DNA of 64,000 bases, taken from positions 55,118,837 through 55,182,836 of the forward strand of contig CAMZMU010000063.1 of the NCBI GenBank assembly GCA_947311845.1, read 5' to 3'. The translations under genes and the position numbers were made by a program. Shown here one piece after another: positions 1-12,345 of this stretch. The notes under the pieces are model-generated. The model had not been told where the DNA came from. It saw only the letters and a program-made list of their open reading frames with translations, and searched no databases. Position 1 is the stretch's first letter. Every line of letters starts with the position of its first letter. The stretch is from Poa pratensis. Its lineage: Eukaryota; Streptophyta; Magnoliopsida; Poales; Poaceae.

Positions 1-566
1 GAGCTTATAGACATGATCGGGATACTTGGGGTCTTCAAACCCGGGAGGTTGCTTCACATATACCAACTCATTAATTGGACCGTTAAGAAAAGCACTTTTA
101 ACATCCATTTTTATAGTTTAAAGTTATGATGAGATGCATATGCAAGCAAGATGCGAATAGACTCAAGGCGAGCAACGGGAGCAAAGGTTTCACCGAAATC
201 AACACCTTCGACTTGAGAGAAGCCTTGTGCCACCAATCTTGCCTTGTTTCGAATGACAATGCCGTTCGAATCTTGCTTGTTCTTGTAGATCCACTTGGTG
301 CCGATGACGTTCTTGCAATCTTTTGGCCTTGGCACCAACTTCCACACCTTGTTGCGCTTGAAATTGTTTAGCTCCTCATGCATGGCCTCCACCCAATCAT
401 GATCTTCAAGGGCTTCATATACTTTCTTGGGCTCGATGAAGGAGACAAAAGCATGATTGGTGCTAAAGCTTGCCAATTGCTTTCTTGTGACGATCTTGCC
501 TCTAACATCTCCGAGGACTTTATCCAAAGTATGTTCTTTGAGGACGAGGTCTCGTTCTCTTCTCAT
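1..566 (-). pseudogene. Copia reverse transcriptase N-terminal fragment
   Basis: The frame from 566 to 111 carries the typical start of a copia [14 protein letters not shown], then [22 protein letters not shown] and [13 protein letters not shown]. After a stop near 111 the continuation ([16 protein letters not shown]) is in another frame down to base 1, so there is a frameshift at about 105-112. The catalytic YVDD block would lie left of the window. It belongs to the outer copia element. The sequence is clearly recognisable and clearly not functional. Confidence 0.88.
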
Positions 567-716
567 TGCTCTTCTTGCCTTGACTTCCTCCGAAGTTTCT
601 TGAGATGTAGCTTGATCATCACCTTCATCATGGGAGTCATGTGCACCACCTTGATCTTGAACTTGTTCTTGATCATGAAGTTGTTCTTGGTCTTGTGCAC
701 CATCATGAGCTTGTTC

Positions 717-2256
717 TTAAACATCATGTGTCGTATCATTGGGTTGGACTCGATCAACAATGGGATGATCTTGTTCAACAATGGGATCACTTTGTTCTTG
801 AACTTGCTCGTTTCGTTGAGGGCTCGTAGCTTGTTCTTGGATCACTCGAGGAACTTGGATAGGTGATGAGTCTTGAGGTGGCTCAACTTGAGGAGGGTCC
901 TCTTCAATAGGACGGATATCACCAATTACCATCCTCCTCAAAGCGAGCTCCATGGGAACATCACCTACAACATTAGAATCAACTTGCCCCACTTGGGAGC
1001 CATTATCCTCATCAAACTTCACGTCACTAGATTCTTCAACTTGACCGGTGGTCTTGTTGTAGACTCTATAGCCATGAGAGTTTGTGGAGTAACCAACAAA
1101 GATGCCCTCAATTGATCTAGTTTCGAATTTTGACAAGCGATTACCTTTCTTGCGAATGAAGCACTTGCATCCAAAGAAGCGGAAATATGAAAGGTCCGGC
1201 TTCTTGCCGAGGAGAATCTCATATGGGGTCTTGTTTGTGCTCTTACGGAGATAGACCCGGTTGGTGATGTAGCATGTAGTGGCAATGGCTTCGGCCCAAA
1301 AGTTGTACGGAGAAGCATACTCCACAATCATAGTCCTTGCCGCATCCATGAGCGTCCGGTTCTTCCTCTCTGCCACACCGTTTTGTTGAGGGGTGTATGG
1401 GGTAGAATATTGATGTGCAATCCCTCTTCACTAAGAAATCCCTCCACGGTGTAGTTCTTGAACTCAGACCCATTGTCACTTCGAATCACCATGATCTTCT
1501 CTTGATATTGACGTTGGGCCATGTTGATGAAGTCAATGACTCTTTGTTGGGTCTCACTCTTCTTCCTGAAGAAATAGACCCATGTGTATCTTGAATAGTC
1601 ATCAACAATCACCAAGCAATACTTCTTGCCTCCAAGACTATCATAAGATAGGGACCAAAAAGGTCCAAGTGAATGAGCTCGAGAATTTTGGAGGTGGTAA
1701 TATGCATCTTTTGTGGATGGGCTTCTCCATGTTGCTTGCCTAGAACGCAAGACCTACACACACGATCTTTGGAGAACTTAATATCGGTTAGCCCGAGAAT
1801 GTGATTACCACTTTGAAGGTCATGCAAGGTTCTCATATTGGTATGGGCTAGTCGGCGATGCCAAAGCCAACCCACATCAACTTTAGCCATTAGGCAAGTC
1901 GCGGTAGAGGTGCTTTCTTTCGAGAAATCAAGCACATACATACCGAACTCGACATGCCCAACAAAGACTACTTTAAGAGACCCCTTCATGGTGATGATCA
2001 CACTCTCGTCATCAAAATAGCACCCATAACCACATTTGGTAAGTTGAAAGACGGAAAGCAAATTGTAACCAAGGGACTCAACAACAAGGACATTCTTGAT
2101 CGAGATTTCTCTCGCAACAACAACCTTGCCGCGTCCCAATACCTTAAGCTCGCGATTGTCACCAATCTTGACATGGGAATATTGTGGTAAAGGAGGTTCA
2201 ATATCATCCACCAAGTCAATGCGTCCGGTCATGTGTTGGGATGCGCCACTATCCAC
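717..2256 (-). pseudogene. Copia protease and integrase remnant
   Basis: Reading leftwards from 2256, the first frame holds the retropepsin motif DSGASQHMTG. It is followed by the GAG-pre-integrase/HHCC zinc region (WHRRLAH, then CRSCVLGK) and the first integrase acidic motif LDLFGP. The frame then shifts near 1640-1670. The frame 1750-1328 continues the integrase core (LVIVDDYSRYTW, then IRSDNGSEF). A second shift near 1380 moves to the frame 1376-717, which holds the AERKNRT catalytic-glutamate region, FGCKCFI and the integrase C-terminal tail. The DD35E triad is therefore present but spread over three frames. It ends at a stop at 717-719 before the RT fragment. Confidence 0.88.
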
Positions 2257-2345
2257 CGTCCATCGACCCGCACCGGACGCCGCACCCTACAAGAGATCAA
2301 CTCTTTGATTTAGGTACCCATTTTTAATGGGTCCTTTCATGTTAG

Positions 2346-3323
2346 TCACAAGGGTCTTTGGAACCCAAATAGCCCAATGATAATCATCACCATAAGAAGT
2401 GCCAACATATTTAGCATAAACATGTCCATCTTAGCTTTCAAAAGAACATAAGATGGGTTATATTTCCCGGCAAAGTCATTGTGAGTGGCGTTGCCCCTTG
2501 TGGCCTCACCACCCACAATGGTGTTGGGTTCCTTCTCCTTAGCCATCTCCCCCTCCTTAACAAAGACAATATTCTTGGAAGGGGGATTTGACTTCTTCTT
2601 CTTCTTCTTGTTCTTCTTCTTTGACTTGGTAGGGAACCCAAGTCTTTCTTTCCCAACTTGATCCTTTTGATTGCTCAAAAGATCATTGAGATTCTTCCCA
2701 CCTTGAATGCATGAGGCAAGACCCTTCTCAAGTTGGGCCTTCAACCTAGCGTTCTCCTCAACAAGGTTAGCATGCTCACAACAAGGGTTAGAGCTAGCAA
2801 CATTAGTATTAGAGGAAGAAACAAGACATTATTTCACTTGTTGACCTAGGTATTGATCATGAGACTTTTGGAGTTCATCAAAAGACCTTTTGAGGGCTTT
2901 GATTTCCTCATCAAGTCTCTTGTTTTCCTTCTCAAGTCTAGCATGGCCAATACCTAGCTCATTCTTAAGAATTTTGGACATAGCAAGAGCATGTTCATGA
3001 TCCTTTTTAACTCTAGACATATCAATAGCATAAGATTCCTCTTGGTTAGAGAGGGCCTCTTCAAGAGCACTCCTACGAGTTTGCTCTTTCTCAAGAGCAT
3101 TGGATAGCTCCGTTATTTCATTAGCGTACTCATTAGCCTCCATGGTCAAGAGTTTCTCCTCCTTTTCATCTACAAGAAGGTTAGTCTCATCAAGTTGCTC
3201 AATAAGAGCATTCACATGAACCTTGTTCTCCCCTTGAGCTTAGCTAGCCATAAGTCCACAAAATTTGGACCTTGGGCCTCCTTCTCAACATTTTCTACAC
3301 AATTCAACGAAGAAGGCGTAGAA
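2346..3323 (-). pseudogene. Copia gag C-terminal coiled-coil part
   Basis: Two broken frames (3215-2829 and 2744-2346) encode the distal gag of the outer element. The first is a continuous heptad-like, E/K/L-rich coiled coil (for example LEKENKRLDEEIKALKR). The second has a lysine run (KKKNKKKKKKS) and ends in a shifted, hydrophobic nonsense tail. This coiled coil between zinc knuckle and protease is typical of Sirevirus gag. Bases 3323-3216 are its continuation towards the insertion breakpoint at 3328/12341. Confidence 0.75.
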
Positions 3324-3328
3324 GTAAT
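3324..3328. repeat. Target-site duplication GTAAT, left copy
   Basis: GTAAT stands immediately left of the LTR that starts TGAAAGG at 3329. The same GTAAT follows the other LTR at 12341-12345. It proves that 3329-12340 entered as one unit into the outer copia gag. Confidence 0.95.
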
Positions 3329-5720
3329 TGAAAGGACAAGGATGTCGCCTAGAGGGGGGGTGAATAGGCGATTAAAACTTTTCCGGTTTAGGCTTGATAA
3401 TTGCGGAATAAAACTAGGTGTTTAAATTAACATGCAAACAACCTAAATAAACTAGGTTCACCTATGTGCACCAACAACTTATGCTAAGCAAGACAAGCAA
3501 CAAGGTGATAGCAATATAGAATACTTCAAGCACGAAGGCTATCACAATGTAAAGTGCATAAGTAAAAAGCTCGGGTATAGAAATAACCGAGTCACGCGGA
3601 GACGAGGATGTATTCCCGAGTTCCTCCTTGTTAAGGGAGTACGTCTCATTGGAGAGGTGTGAACCAACACAATGGTTCAACAACCACAAAGGTTTCACCT
3701 TCTTCTCCGATGAACCGCACCACAAAGGTTTGGTTCACCTTCCACTATCGGAATCCTTCGAGGCGGAAATCCGGAGCCTTTCAACAACGATCCGGGGCAC
3801 AACCCACAACGGGATTGGGGGCTCCCGAACAGCTACAAGTGACCACACAAGGGTCTCAACCACCACACGGGCGTCTAGGGTCCAAAGACCCAAGAGTACC
3901 AAGTTCACAAGCTTTCAACTTCCACGAATCCTCGTGGAGAGCACAAACCGATGCAATGAAGCAATGGCAAGAGCACAAGGCTCAAATCCTTCACTCTCGA
4001 ATCCCACCACAAACAACTAATGCTTATGGAGGGAGAAGAGAGGAAGAACAACGAAGAACACAACAAATGGAACTTCAAGATCAAGATCTACTAGGTTCCC
4101 CTCACTTAGAGGAGGAATGGATTGGATGAATATGTAGATCTAGATCTCCTCTCAATTTCCCTCAAAGATATGCAAGAATTATGGGAGGGAATGAGAGGAA
4201 GGCAAGATTTTTCAAGGAACAACAATGGAGGAGAGAGGGGAGAAAAACTTGCTCAAGAATTTAGGGAACCATTGGGGAAGAAACCCCTTAAATAGGTCCC
4301 CTAAAAAAAGTGACCGTTGGAGGGGTACGGGAGCCCGGCCTGGGGGCCAGCCTAGGATGGCCTGGGGCTGGCCACCCAGCAGAGCCGGCCGGCCTAGGAG
4401 CCGGCCTAGGCTGGCCTGGGGGCTGGCCACCCAGCTGAGCCGGCCGGCCTGGGAGCCGGCCTAGGCTGGTTTGGGGGCTGGCCACCCAGCAGAGCCGGCC
4501 AGCCTGGGGGCCGGCCTAGGCTGGTTTGGGGGCTGGTCACCCAGCTGAGCCGGCCAGCCTGGGGGCCGGCCTAGGCTGGTCTGGGGGCTGGCCGACCAGC
4601 CTGGGGGCCGGCCTAGGCTGGCCTGGGGGCTGGCCACCCAGCTGCCAAAAATGTAACACCCACAACTTTTTCATCCGGACTCCGATTTCGATGATCTTGG
4701 GCTCGTTGGAATCGCAACGAAGAGCCCTTTAAGATTATGCAGAGCAACATCATAGTCCATCATGTGAAGATAAAACCAAATGTTGAAAGGTAAATCTTCT
4801 CTAAAAAAGAACAACCGGTAAATCCTGAAATGCAATAACTTTTGCAAGGAAGCTCCAAACGAGATGAAACCAACGAGGTTGGAAACCTAAAGTTAAATAT
4901 TAAGGGTCACAAATATAGAGGAGATATCACACATGGGAGGTGTGGACCTTATCTTGAGGAGGACCGGTAATATTTCCAACACGAAAACACAACAAGTTTT
5001 CCAACCGAAATCCGTTTTCGGTGAACTAGAGCTTGGTATGGAGATGAACACAAGCTCTAAATTCTCACAAGAATAAAAGCCAAATAAGAACCAAGAAAGA
5101 TGATATGCCAAATATGCAAAGGTTTGAGCTCTCCACAAAGGTGCGATCAAGTTACTCACTTGAGAGCCCCTCTTGATAGTACGCCGTCTATCCTATAACC
5201 CGGTCTCCCACTAACACCACGAGACCGGTAAGATAGAAAACCTATCAAGATCATACCTTTGCCTTGCGCATTCCACTTGAGCTCGATGATGACGATCTTG
5301 ACTCTCTCAAGTTGGAACACCTTTCTTGATTGTGCTTACTAGCACATGCTTGATGAAGACTTCTCCAAATGCTCCCACATACACCATTATGGGAGAACCT
5401 TGCTAAACTCCGTCTTCATGAATCCACTTGCACTTCATCTTCTTATCTTGATATAGATGATGGCTTGGAGATAAACATGAAGTTCACTCAATCTTCTTTT
5501 CCAAGCCATGCTTGCAATAAGCTCAACTCTTCACATGACCATTCTGCATATAAACCCTTGGATGTAACCTTGGTCATCATGTAATCTTCTAGAGTCCAAC
5601 ACATGAACTCCAATCTTTTCCTATGGACAAGATCTACAAGTATATCTCAATGCAAACATTAGTCCATAAGGATTGTCATTAATTACCAAAACCACGCATG
5701 GGGCAACACATGCCCTTTCA
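3329..5720 (-). repeat. 3' LTR of inner copia element (2392 bp)
   Basis: Near-identical to 9960-12340. It starts TGAAAGGAC and ends GCCCTTTCA on the plus strand. It contains the GC-rich minisatellite at 4336-4651. Short ORFs here recur in the other LTR and are not genes. Confidence 0.95.
4336..4651. repeat. GC-rich minisatellite inside the LTR (about 55-bp unit)
   Basis: About six imperfect copies of a unit of roughly 55 bp built on GCCGGCC, GCCTAGGCTGG and GGGGGCTGGCCACCCAGC. Copy 6 lacks part of its end. The rest of the LTR is AT-rich, so base composition changes abruptly. The long proline/glycine/arginine ORFs on both strands are by-products. Confidence 0.9.
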
Positions 5721-5734
5721 ATCTCCCCCATTTT
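5721..5734 (-). other. Polypurine tract of inner copia element
   Basis: On the minus strand AAAATGGGGGAGAT lies directly against the TG of the 3' LTR. It is the expected primer site for plus-strand DNA synthesis. Confidence 0.85.
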
Positions 5735-8700
5735 GGTAATTGATGACAATCCCTTTTACGAGGGTTTATATAATGAATTAAGCAACCATGCAACACAAAG
5801 AGCAAGGATGCAAGAGCATGAAAGGTAAATGTTTAAGAACGAAACTAAAGCATAACACCAAATTCCCTTAAACCCTCTAAATTTCTCCCCCATTGGCATC
5901 GATTGCCGAAATGGGAGGAAAATTTAGAAGGCCAATATAGGAAGAGCTCCCCCATAATGTGTGCATTTCTCATAATATGAGTGAAATCAAATGCACATAT
6001 CCAATGACGAATATATGTAGGGAGATAAAACTATATCGAAGATCCAAAAAAAATGCAAAAGAATATCAAGAGAAAGATACTTCGACGAAAGAAGCAAGCA
6101 ATCAAAAGGATCCAAAAAGTGTTCTAAAAATCAAGAGGGAACTCCCCAAGGTACGTGCACAATGTAGGATTTGTATTTCAATATGGTGTGCACAACATGG
6201 AATCCTCACTCCCTCCTAGATTAATTTTGAACACAAACACAAGAGTTGCAAATAGGTCCACAAGCTTATTAAGATGCAAACATATACCAAATGAAAAACA
6301 AAGCTTGTGCCTTTTAGAAACCACAAAAAAAATCGAAGACAATAAAAGTGGTTACTAAAGAATTGGAATACCAATTAAAGATGTAACTATTCATGTGTAT
6401 AAGTTTCTAAGTAGACACCAAGTCCACAAATAAACATGCACACACAAAATAGATACAACGGCGAAGAACATGATATCCACGCGGAAGTCATATATATACC
6501 AATAAGATCATTACTTAAAAGCATAGCACAAAGCTCAATTCTATCTTAAAGGATATAGATGAACTTCCAACACAATCTCATCATAGCAAAAAATATCCAC
6601 AAGGGATAAGGTGATGAGAGGGATGCTCCGAGAAAGATAACAAGTATCGCAAGAGGCAAATGATTTTGAGAAAACATCAATATTGCAAATGCGAGACATA
6701 GAGTAGAAAGTGCTAGATTAACATATATTTGGGATTGGTGAATCATTAAAATGATTATATATATCCCCCTTGATATGTAATCATCCCGGCTTGCCCACAT
6801 TTGCAATGAAGTAATTTTGCAAGAACCAAATGAATTGCAACAAAAGAAATTCATGCCAAGATACAACCTACACAAGGTTGAAAGCTAGAAAGTATGCATG
6901 AGGTAGATACTTGTTACCGAGATAGCATTGGTGATGTAGAAGATAAGAGTTCACGATCATCCGAGCTTGGCTCCAATAAGCACATGGTGATAACACCTTC
7001 CTTGTAAATGAGACAAGCTTCCAATGCATCTCCAATGTACCTAAAACAAATTCAAGTACAAAATGGTTCCCAAACTTATTGGGTCCAAAGTAGTTAGAGC
7101 AACTACAATACATAGGACAAACTCCACATAAATATGTGCATATTGATATGAAATTGAATTTCATGCACATCTTAGCCATTTAGGATTTGATGGAGTTTAT
7201 CCTATATATTGGATCAACGAAAGTAAGCATGCCATAAGATATACATATAGTAAATATGCATGCACAAGACTTTCAAGAACCAAACGAGATACAAATTGAA
7301 CAAAACACAATTAAACCAAGAAAGAGAATTGTCCAAATTATATCAAAACCCAAATCAACACATGATTGAAGATACCACTTTGAAAAGATGCCAAATGAAA
7401 GTAAGATACCAATTGATGAAAATATCATCAAGGAATAAACCAAACCCTCTACACTTCTCATGATGGCACAAAGTACCAAGACGAGAAATGTTTGTCTTCC
7501 AAAGAGACACGTCATCGGGATCAAAAGCGAATTGAAGACAACTAATGTTCAAAAGCATATAGGATTGCTCCCCCAAGATTTGTGCATTATTTATGATCTT
7601 GCATTTGAATACAAATGCACACAAATGGGATCATCACTCTCCATACATATTATTCAAACACTAGTCATGTTCAAGGAAAGCAATAAGATGCAAAACCAAT
7701 TTAAAGAACGGAGTTCTACTCAAAGTAGGATAGCTTCCCAAAGGATAGTGCATTATCAAGAAGTATGACTTTTGAATGTCAATGCACAAGAATTGGATCA
7801 TTGCTTTTCCTAACACAAGAAGCATAAAACAAATTTTGAGTAGAGCAACAAGGATCCAAAAGATACAAGGAAGACAAAAGAGAGTTGGATCAAAACAAAT
7901 CCTTGGCAATAAAATAAGGCAATTCAAAGCAAGAGACAAAGTGAAGATGGTCCACAAATTTCACCACACATATGAGTATCACTTGTCAAGGACAAGGAGT
8001 ATATAGAGATATTTCTCGGTGGTATATATAAATGATATTGAAGACCAATTTCACAACAAATAAGCATATGGCAAAAGATAAGATTTAAAGGCCAAAGCTT
8101 AAAAGATAGATATTCTTGATAGCTTCAAGTATTCACGCGATCATGCAAAGCCACTACAAAGAGTAGCTTGAAGCAATCGATTTCCCAAAAGGATATGCGA
8201 ACATATTTGGGGAAAACCGTACCAAGAATGTCCATCGCAAACAAGATCCAAAAGAGTGATTAACAAAATCATTTTACCAAAGATGGAACTTGTTTGAGCA
8301 ACATGCCACATAGGAATAAGATTAATAACAAATCAATTCTAGGTGGCAATACCTCACATGTTCACATTTTCTAGACTTGTAATATGCACATAGCTTATTA
8401 CTCCCCCATAATGTGATAATCCATTTATTTTAAAACAAGAGGCAAACAAAACCAACTCGAGAAATTAATGGACATTATAGAATTTGAATTTCTCATGAGC
8501 ATGACATACCACATAGAGAATAGATAATAATGATATATCATCACTAAGTGGTGTTCCTCATGTATACACATTTTAGGATTGTGAAGTGCACGAAGCATAT
8601 CACTCCCCCAAAATAGGATAGTCCATTAATCTCTCAAAAAGAGAGCCAACAAGATAAGATATCAAATAAAAGCAATAAGGCTCAACACAAATAATGGTGT

Positions 8701-9028
8701 GCAAACCAACATACACATACTTGATTACTCAAGATAAGTAAGTAGAGAGCACAACACATACCAACACTAGCAAGGTACAAAACCTAACACATGCAAGGGT
8801 GCAAGCAACTTTCAATGTATATATGATTTAAATAAAAGTTACCGCAAGGAGGAACATTGGATATGAGATAGAACAATATAATCCAAATGACTTGGCTTGA
8901 GATAATATAATTGATGAAGATCCCTTAATTGTTCATGATGTAGCCAAGTCTCCAATGCCCTCCAACAACACCTATTGATCAAGTTTTAGCTTGTTGGTCC
9001 CCAACCAAGTTGGGTCCTAAGAGGTTAG
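5735..9028 (-). other. Non-coding AT-rich internal region of inner copia element
   Basis: About 3.3 kb without any recognisable pol domain and with only short chance ORFs. On the sense (minus) strand it carries five further TGGGGGAG tracts, at 5885-5893, 5947-5955, 7568-7576, 8401-8409 and 8603-8611, each similar to the true PPT. Around several of them there is a loosely repeated context with GTGCAT or GTCCAT a few bases away. This looks like a region built from diverged duplications. Confidence 0.8.
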
Positions 9029-9905
9029 TCACAATAGGCTTGGCAACCCAAATGGTTCTTTTCTTGACACCACTTTGAGTACCAACATATTTGGCAAACA
9101 CATTGCCAACCTTATCCTTCCGAAGAGAATAATCATCATTAATAATAATGGGGTTGGATAAGGTACCATTTGTGCATGAAGAAGCAACGTGACCCTTCTC
9201 ACGGCATAGGTAGCAACATCTACTTCCTCCTCTCTTCTTAGTTGGAGTCTTGACTTGAGGAGGGGTAGCTTGATTCTTCTTGGGAAGAGTCGTTCTTCAA
9301 TTTGAGGAACTTGAGTTTGAACTTGAGGCTTCTTCCCTTGTTGCTTCTCACTAAGAGGCTTCTTCTTCAAAGGGCAAGATCTTACATGGTGCCCTTCAAC
9401 TTTGCAAAGATAGAACATTGCAATGAGATAGAGATGAAGTATAGTCAATAGAATATTCACCATCAACAAAGCAATTTATATCACCACTCACCATATCATT
9501 ACCTTGTGTCATAACACATGTTGGTGAAGTGGAAGAAGATGTGTACTCATCACGGACGGAGGTGGAGGGAGAACAATCATCCTCAATAATATTGGACACT
9601 TCATATTTATCTTGAAGCTTGGTCCATAACTCATGAGCGTTCCGAAAAGGCATGATTGATGCAAGAACTACATCGCTCAAAACACACATGAGACAATTAG
9701 ATACACGAGTATCGAGATAAGAGTTTTCCTCATCCTCTAAAGATAACTTTTGGGAATCCTTTGAAGGAGAAAAACCCATATCTACAATTCTCTTAAAATT
9801 TGGGTTTATGTCACTAAGAAGGTTAAGCATGCGAATTTTCCAAACATCATAATTTGTGCCATTGAATATAAGAGTGGGATCGTGCACTAATTCTCTATAC
9901 GACAT
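9029..9905 (-). pseudogene. Broken gag of inner copia element
   Basis: The frame starting at 9905 (MSYRELVHDPTLIFNG) encodes a copia gag/UBN2-type N-terminus, with YDVWKIRM and AHELWTKLQDKYEV, up to a stop at 9396. An overlapping frame (9469-9029) contains a CCHC knuckle (CKVEGHHVRSC). A second one (CYLCREKGHVASSC) near 9215-9180 is in a different frame again, so at least two shifts are present. Homology stops shortly after 9030. The start lies about 40 bp past the PBS in the sense direction, as expected for gag. Confidence 0.85.
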
Positions 9906-9945
9906 CTTTACTCTCTAGGCGGTAAAGCCCAAAAAGAGAGCCCAG

Positions 9946-9957
9946 GCTCTGATACCA
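9946..9957 (-). other. Primer binding site, inner copia element
   Basis: The minus strand reads TGGTATCAGAGC two bases after the CA end of the 5' LTR. This is the standard complement to the 3' end of initiator methionine tRNA. Confidence 0.92.
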
Positions 9958-9959
9958 AT

Positions 9960-12340
9960 TGAAAGGACAATGATGTCGCCTAGAGGGGGGTGAATAGGCG
10001 ATTAAAACTTTTCCGGTTTAGGCTTGATAATTGCGGAATAAAACTAGGTGTTTAAATTAACAAGCCAACAACCTAAATAAACTAGGTTCACCTATGTGCA
10101 CCAACAACTTATGCTAAGCAAGACAAGCAACAAGGTGATAGCAATATAGAATACTTCAAGCACGAAGGCTATCACAATGTAAAGTGCATAAGTAAAGAGC
10201 TCGGGTATAGAAATAACCGAGGCACGCGGAGACGATGATGTATTCTCGAGTTCCTCCTTGTTAAGGGAGTACGTCTCGTTGGAGAGGTGTGAACCAACAC
10301 AATGGTTTAACAAATAACAAAGGTTTCACCTTCTTCTCCGATGAACCGCACCACAAAGGTTTGGTTCACCTTCCACTATCGGAATCCTTCAAGGCGGAAA
10401 TCCGGAGCCTTTCAACAACTATCCGGGGCACAACCCACAACGGGACTGGGGGCTCCCGAACAGCTACAAGTGACCACACAAGGGTCTCAACCACCACACG
10501 GGCGTCTAGGGTCCAAAGACCCAAGAGTAACAAGTTCACAAGCTTTCAACTTCCACGAATCCTCGTGGAGAGCACAAACCGATGCAATGAAGCAATGGCA
10601 AGAGCACAAGGCTCAAATCCTTCACTCTCGAATCCCACCACAAGCAACTAATGCTTATGGAGGGAGAAGAGAGGAAGAACAACGAAGAACACAACAAATG
10701 GAACTTCAAGATCAAGATCTACTAGGTTCCCCTCACATAGAGGAGGAATGGATTGGATGAATATGTAGATCTAGATCTCCTCTCAATTTCCCTAAAAGAT
10801 ATGCAAGAATCATGGGAGGGAATGAGAGGAAGGCAAGATTTTTCAAGGAACAACAATGGAGGAGAGAGGGGAGAAAAACTTGCTCAAGAATTTAGGGAAC
10901 CATTGGGGAAGAAACCCCTTAATAGATCCCCTGAAAAAGTGACCGTTGGAGGGGTACGGGAGCCCGGCCTGGGGGCCAGCCTAGGCTGGCCTGGGGGCTG
11001 GCCACCCAGCAGAGCCGGCCGGCCTGGGAGCCGGCCTAGGCTGGCCTGGGGGCTGGCCACCCAGCTGAGCCGGCCGGCCTGGGAGCCGGCCTAGGCTGGT
11101 TTGGGGGCTGGCCACCCAGCAGAGCCGGCCAGCCTGGGGGCCGGCCTAGGCTGGTTTGGGGGCTGGTCACCCAGCTGAGCCGGCCAGCCTGGGGGCTAGC
11201 CACCCAGCAGAGCCGGCCAGCCTGGGGGCCGGCCTAGGCTGGCCTGGGGCTGGCCACCCAGCTACCAAAAATGTAACACCCACAACTTTTTCATCCGGAC
11301 TCCGATTTCGATGATCTTGGGCTCGTTGGAATCGCAACGAAGAGCCCTTTAAGATTATGCAGAGCAACATCATAGTCCATCATGTGAAGATAAAACCAAA
11401 TGTCGAAAGGTAAATCTTCTATAAAAAAGAACAACCGGTAAATCCTGAAATGCAATAACTTTTGCAAGGAAGCTCCAAACGAGATGAAACCAACGAGGTT
11501 GGAAACCTAAAGTTAAATATTAAGGGTCACAAATATAGAGGAGATATCACACATGGGAGGTGTGGACCTTATCTTGAGGAGGACCGGTAATATTTCCAAC
11601 ACGAAAACACAACAAGTTTTCCAACCGAAATCCGTTTTCGGTGAACTAGAGCTTGGTATGGAGATGAACACAAGCTCTAAATTCTCACAAGAATAAAAGC
11701 CAAATAAGAACCAAGAAAGATGATATGCCAAATATGCAAAGGTTTGAGCTCTCCACAAAGGTGCGATCAAGTTACTCACTTGAGAGCCCCTCTTGATAGT
11801 ACGCCGTCTATCCTATAACCCGGTCTCCCACTAACACCACGAGACCGGTAAAATAGAAAACCTATCAAGATCATACCTTTGCCTTGCGCATTCCACTTGA
11901 GCTCGATGATGACGATCTTGACTCTCTCAAGTTGGAACACCTTTCTTGATTGTGCTTACTAGCACATGCTTGATGAAGACTTCTCCAAATGCTCCCCCAT
12001 ACACCATTATGGGAGAACCTTGCTAAACTCCGTCTTCATGAATCCACTTGCACTTCATCTTCTTATTTTGATATAGATGATGGCTTGGAGATAAACATGA
12101 AGTTCACTCAATCTTCTTTTCCAAGCCATGCTTGCAATAAGCTCAACTCTTCACATGACCATTCTGCATATAAACCCTTGGATGTAACCTTGGTCATCAT
12201 GTAATCTTCTAGAGTCCAACACATGAACTCCAATCTTTTCCTATGGACAAGATCTACAAGTATATCTCAATGCAAACATTAGTCCATAAGGATTGTCATT
12301 AATTACCAAAACCACGCATGGGGCAACACATGCCCTTTCA
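9960..12340 (-). repeat. 5' LTR of inner copia element (2381 bp)
   Basis: Partner of 3329-5720 and adjacent to the PBS. Visible differences from its partner are scattered single bases plus indels in the minisatellite, which is consistent with a fairly recent insertion. Confidence 0.95.
10960..11265. repeat. GC-rich minisatellite inside the LTR, second copy
   Basis: Same 55-bp unit as at 4336-4651. Here the fifth unit has lost about 20 bp, which directly joins GGGGGCTAGCC to the preceding GCCTGG. The arrays have therefore diverged by indel since the element inserted. Confidence 0.9.
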
Positions 12341-12345
12341 GTAAT
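12341..12345. repeat. Target-site duplication GTAAT, right copy
   Basis: Direct repeat of 3324-3328 at the other end of the inner element. Confidence 0.95.

Larger units (their letters stand above)
3329..12340 (-). mobile_element. Inner gag-only Sirevirus-like copia retrotransposon (non-autonomous), 9.0 kb
   Basis: Complete element on the minus strand: 5' LTR 9960-12340, PBS 9946-9957, gag remnant 9905-9029, about 3.3 kb of AT-rich non-coding DNA, a PPT at 5721-5734 and 3' LTR 3329-5720. The termini are TG...CA (TGAAAGGGCATG at the sense 5' end) and it is flanked by GTAAT. No protease, integrase, RT or RNase H motif is visible in the internal region, so mobility would need enzymes from another element. 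The two LTRs match closely with scattered substitutions, so it is younger than its host element. LTR ends and PBS resemble those of the outer element, so an autonomous Sirevirus is the likely partner (inference). Confidence 0.93.

Noticed and set aside
4212..4485. Proline/glycine/arginine-rich ORFs in the LTR
   Set aside because: They are readings of the 55-bp minisatellite and recur in the other LTR.
4336..4651. CRISPR-like repeat array
   Set aside because: Eukaryotic LTR context, units are contiguous without unique spacers, and no cas genes.
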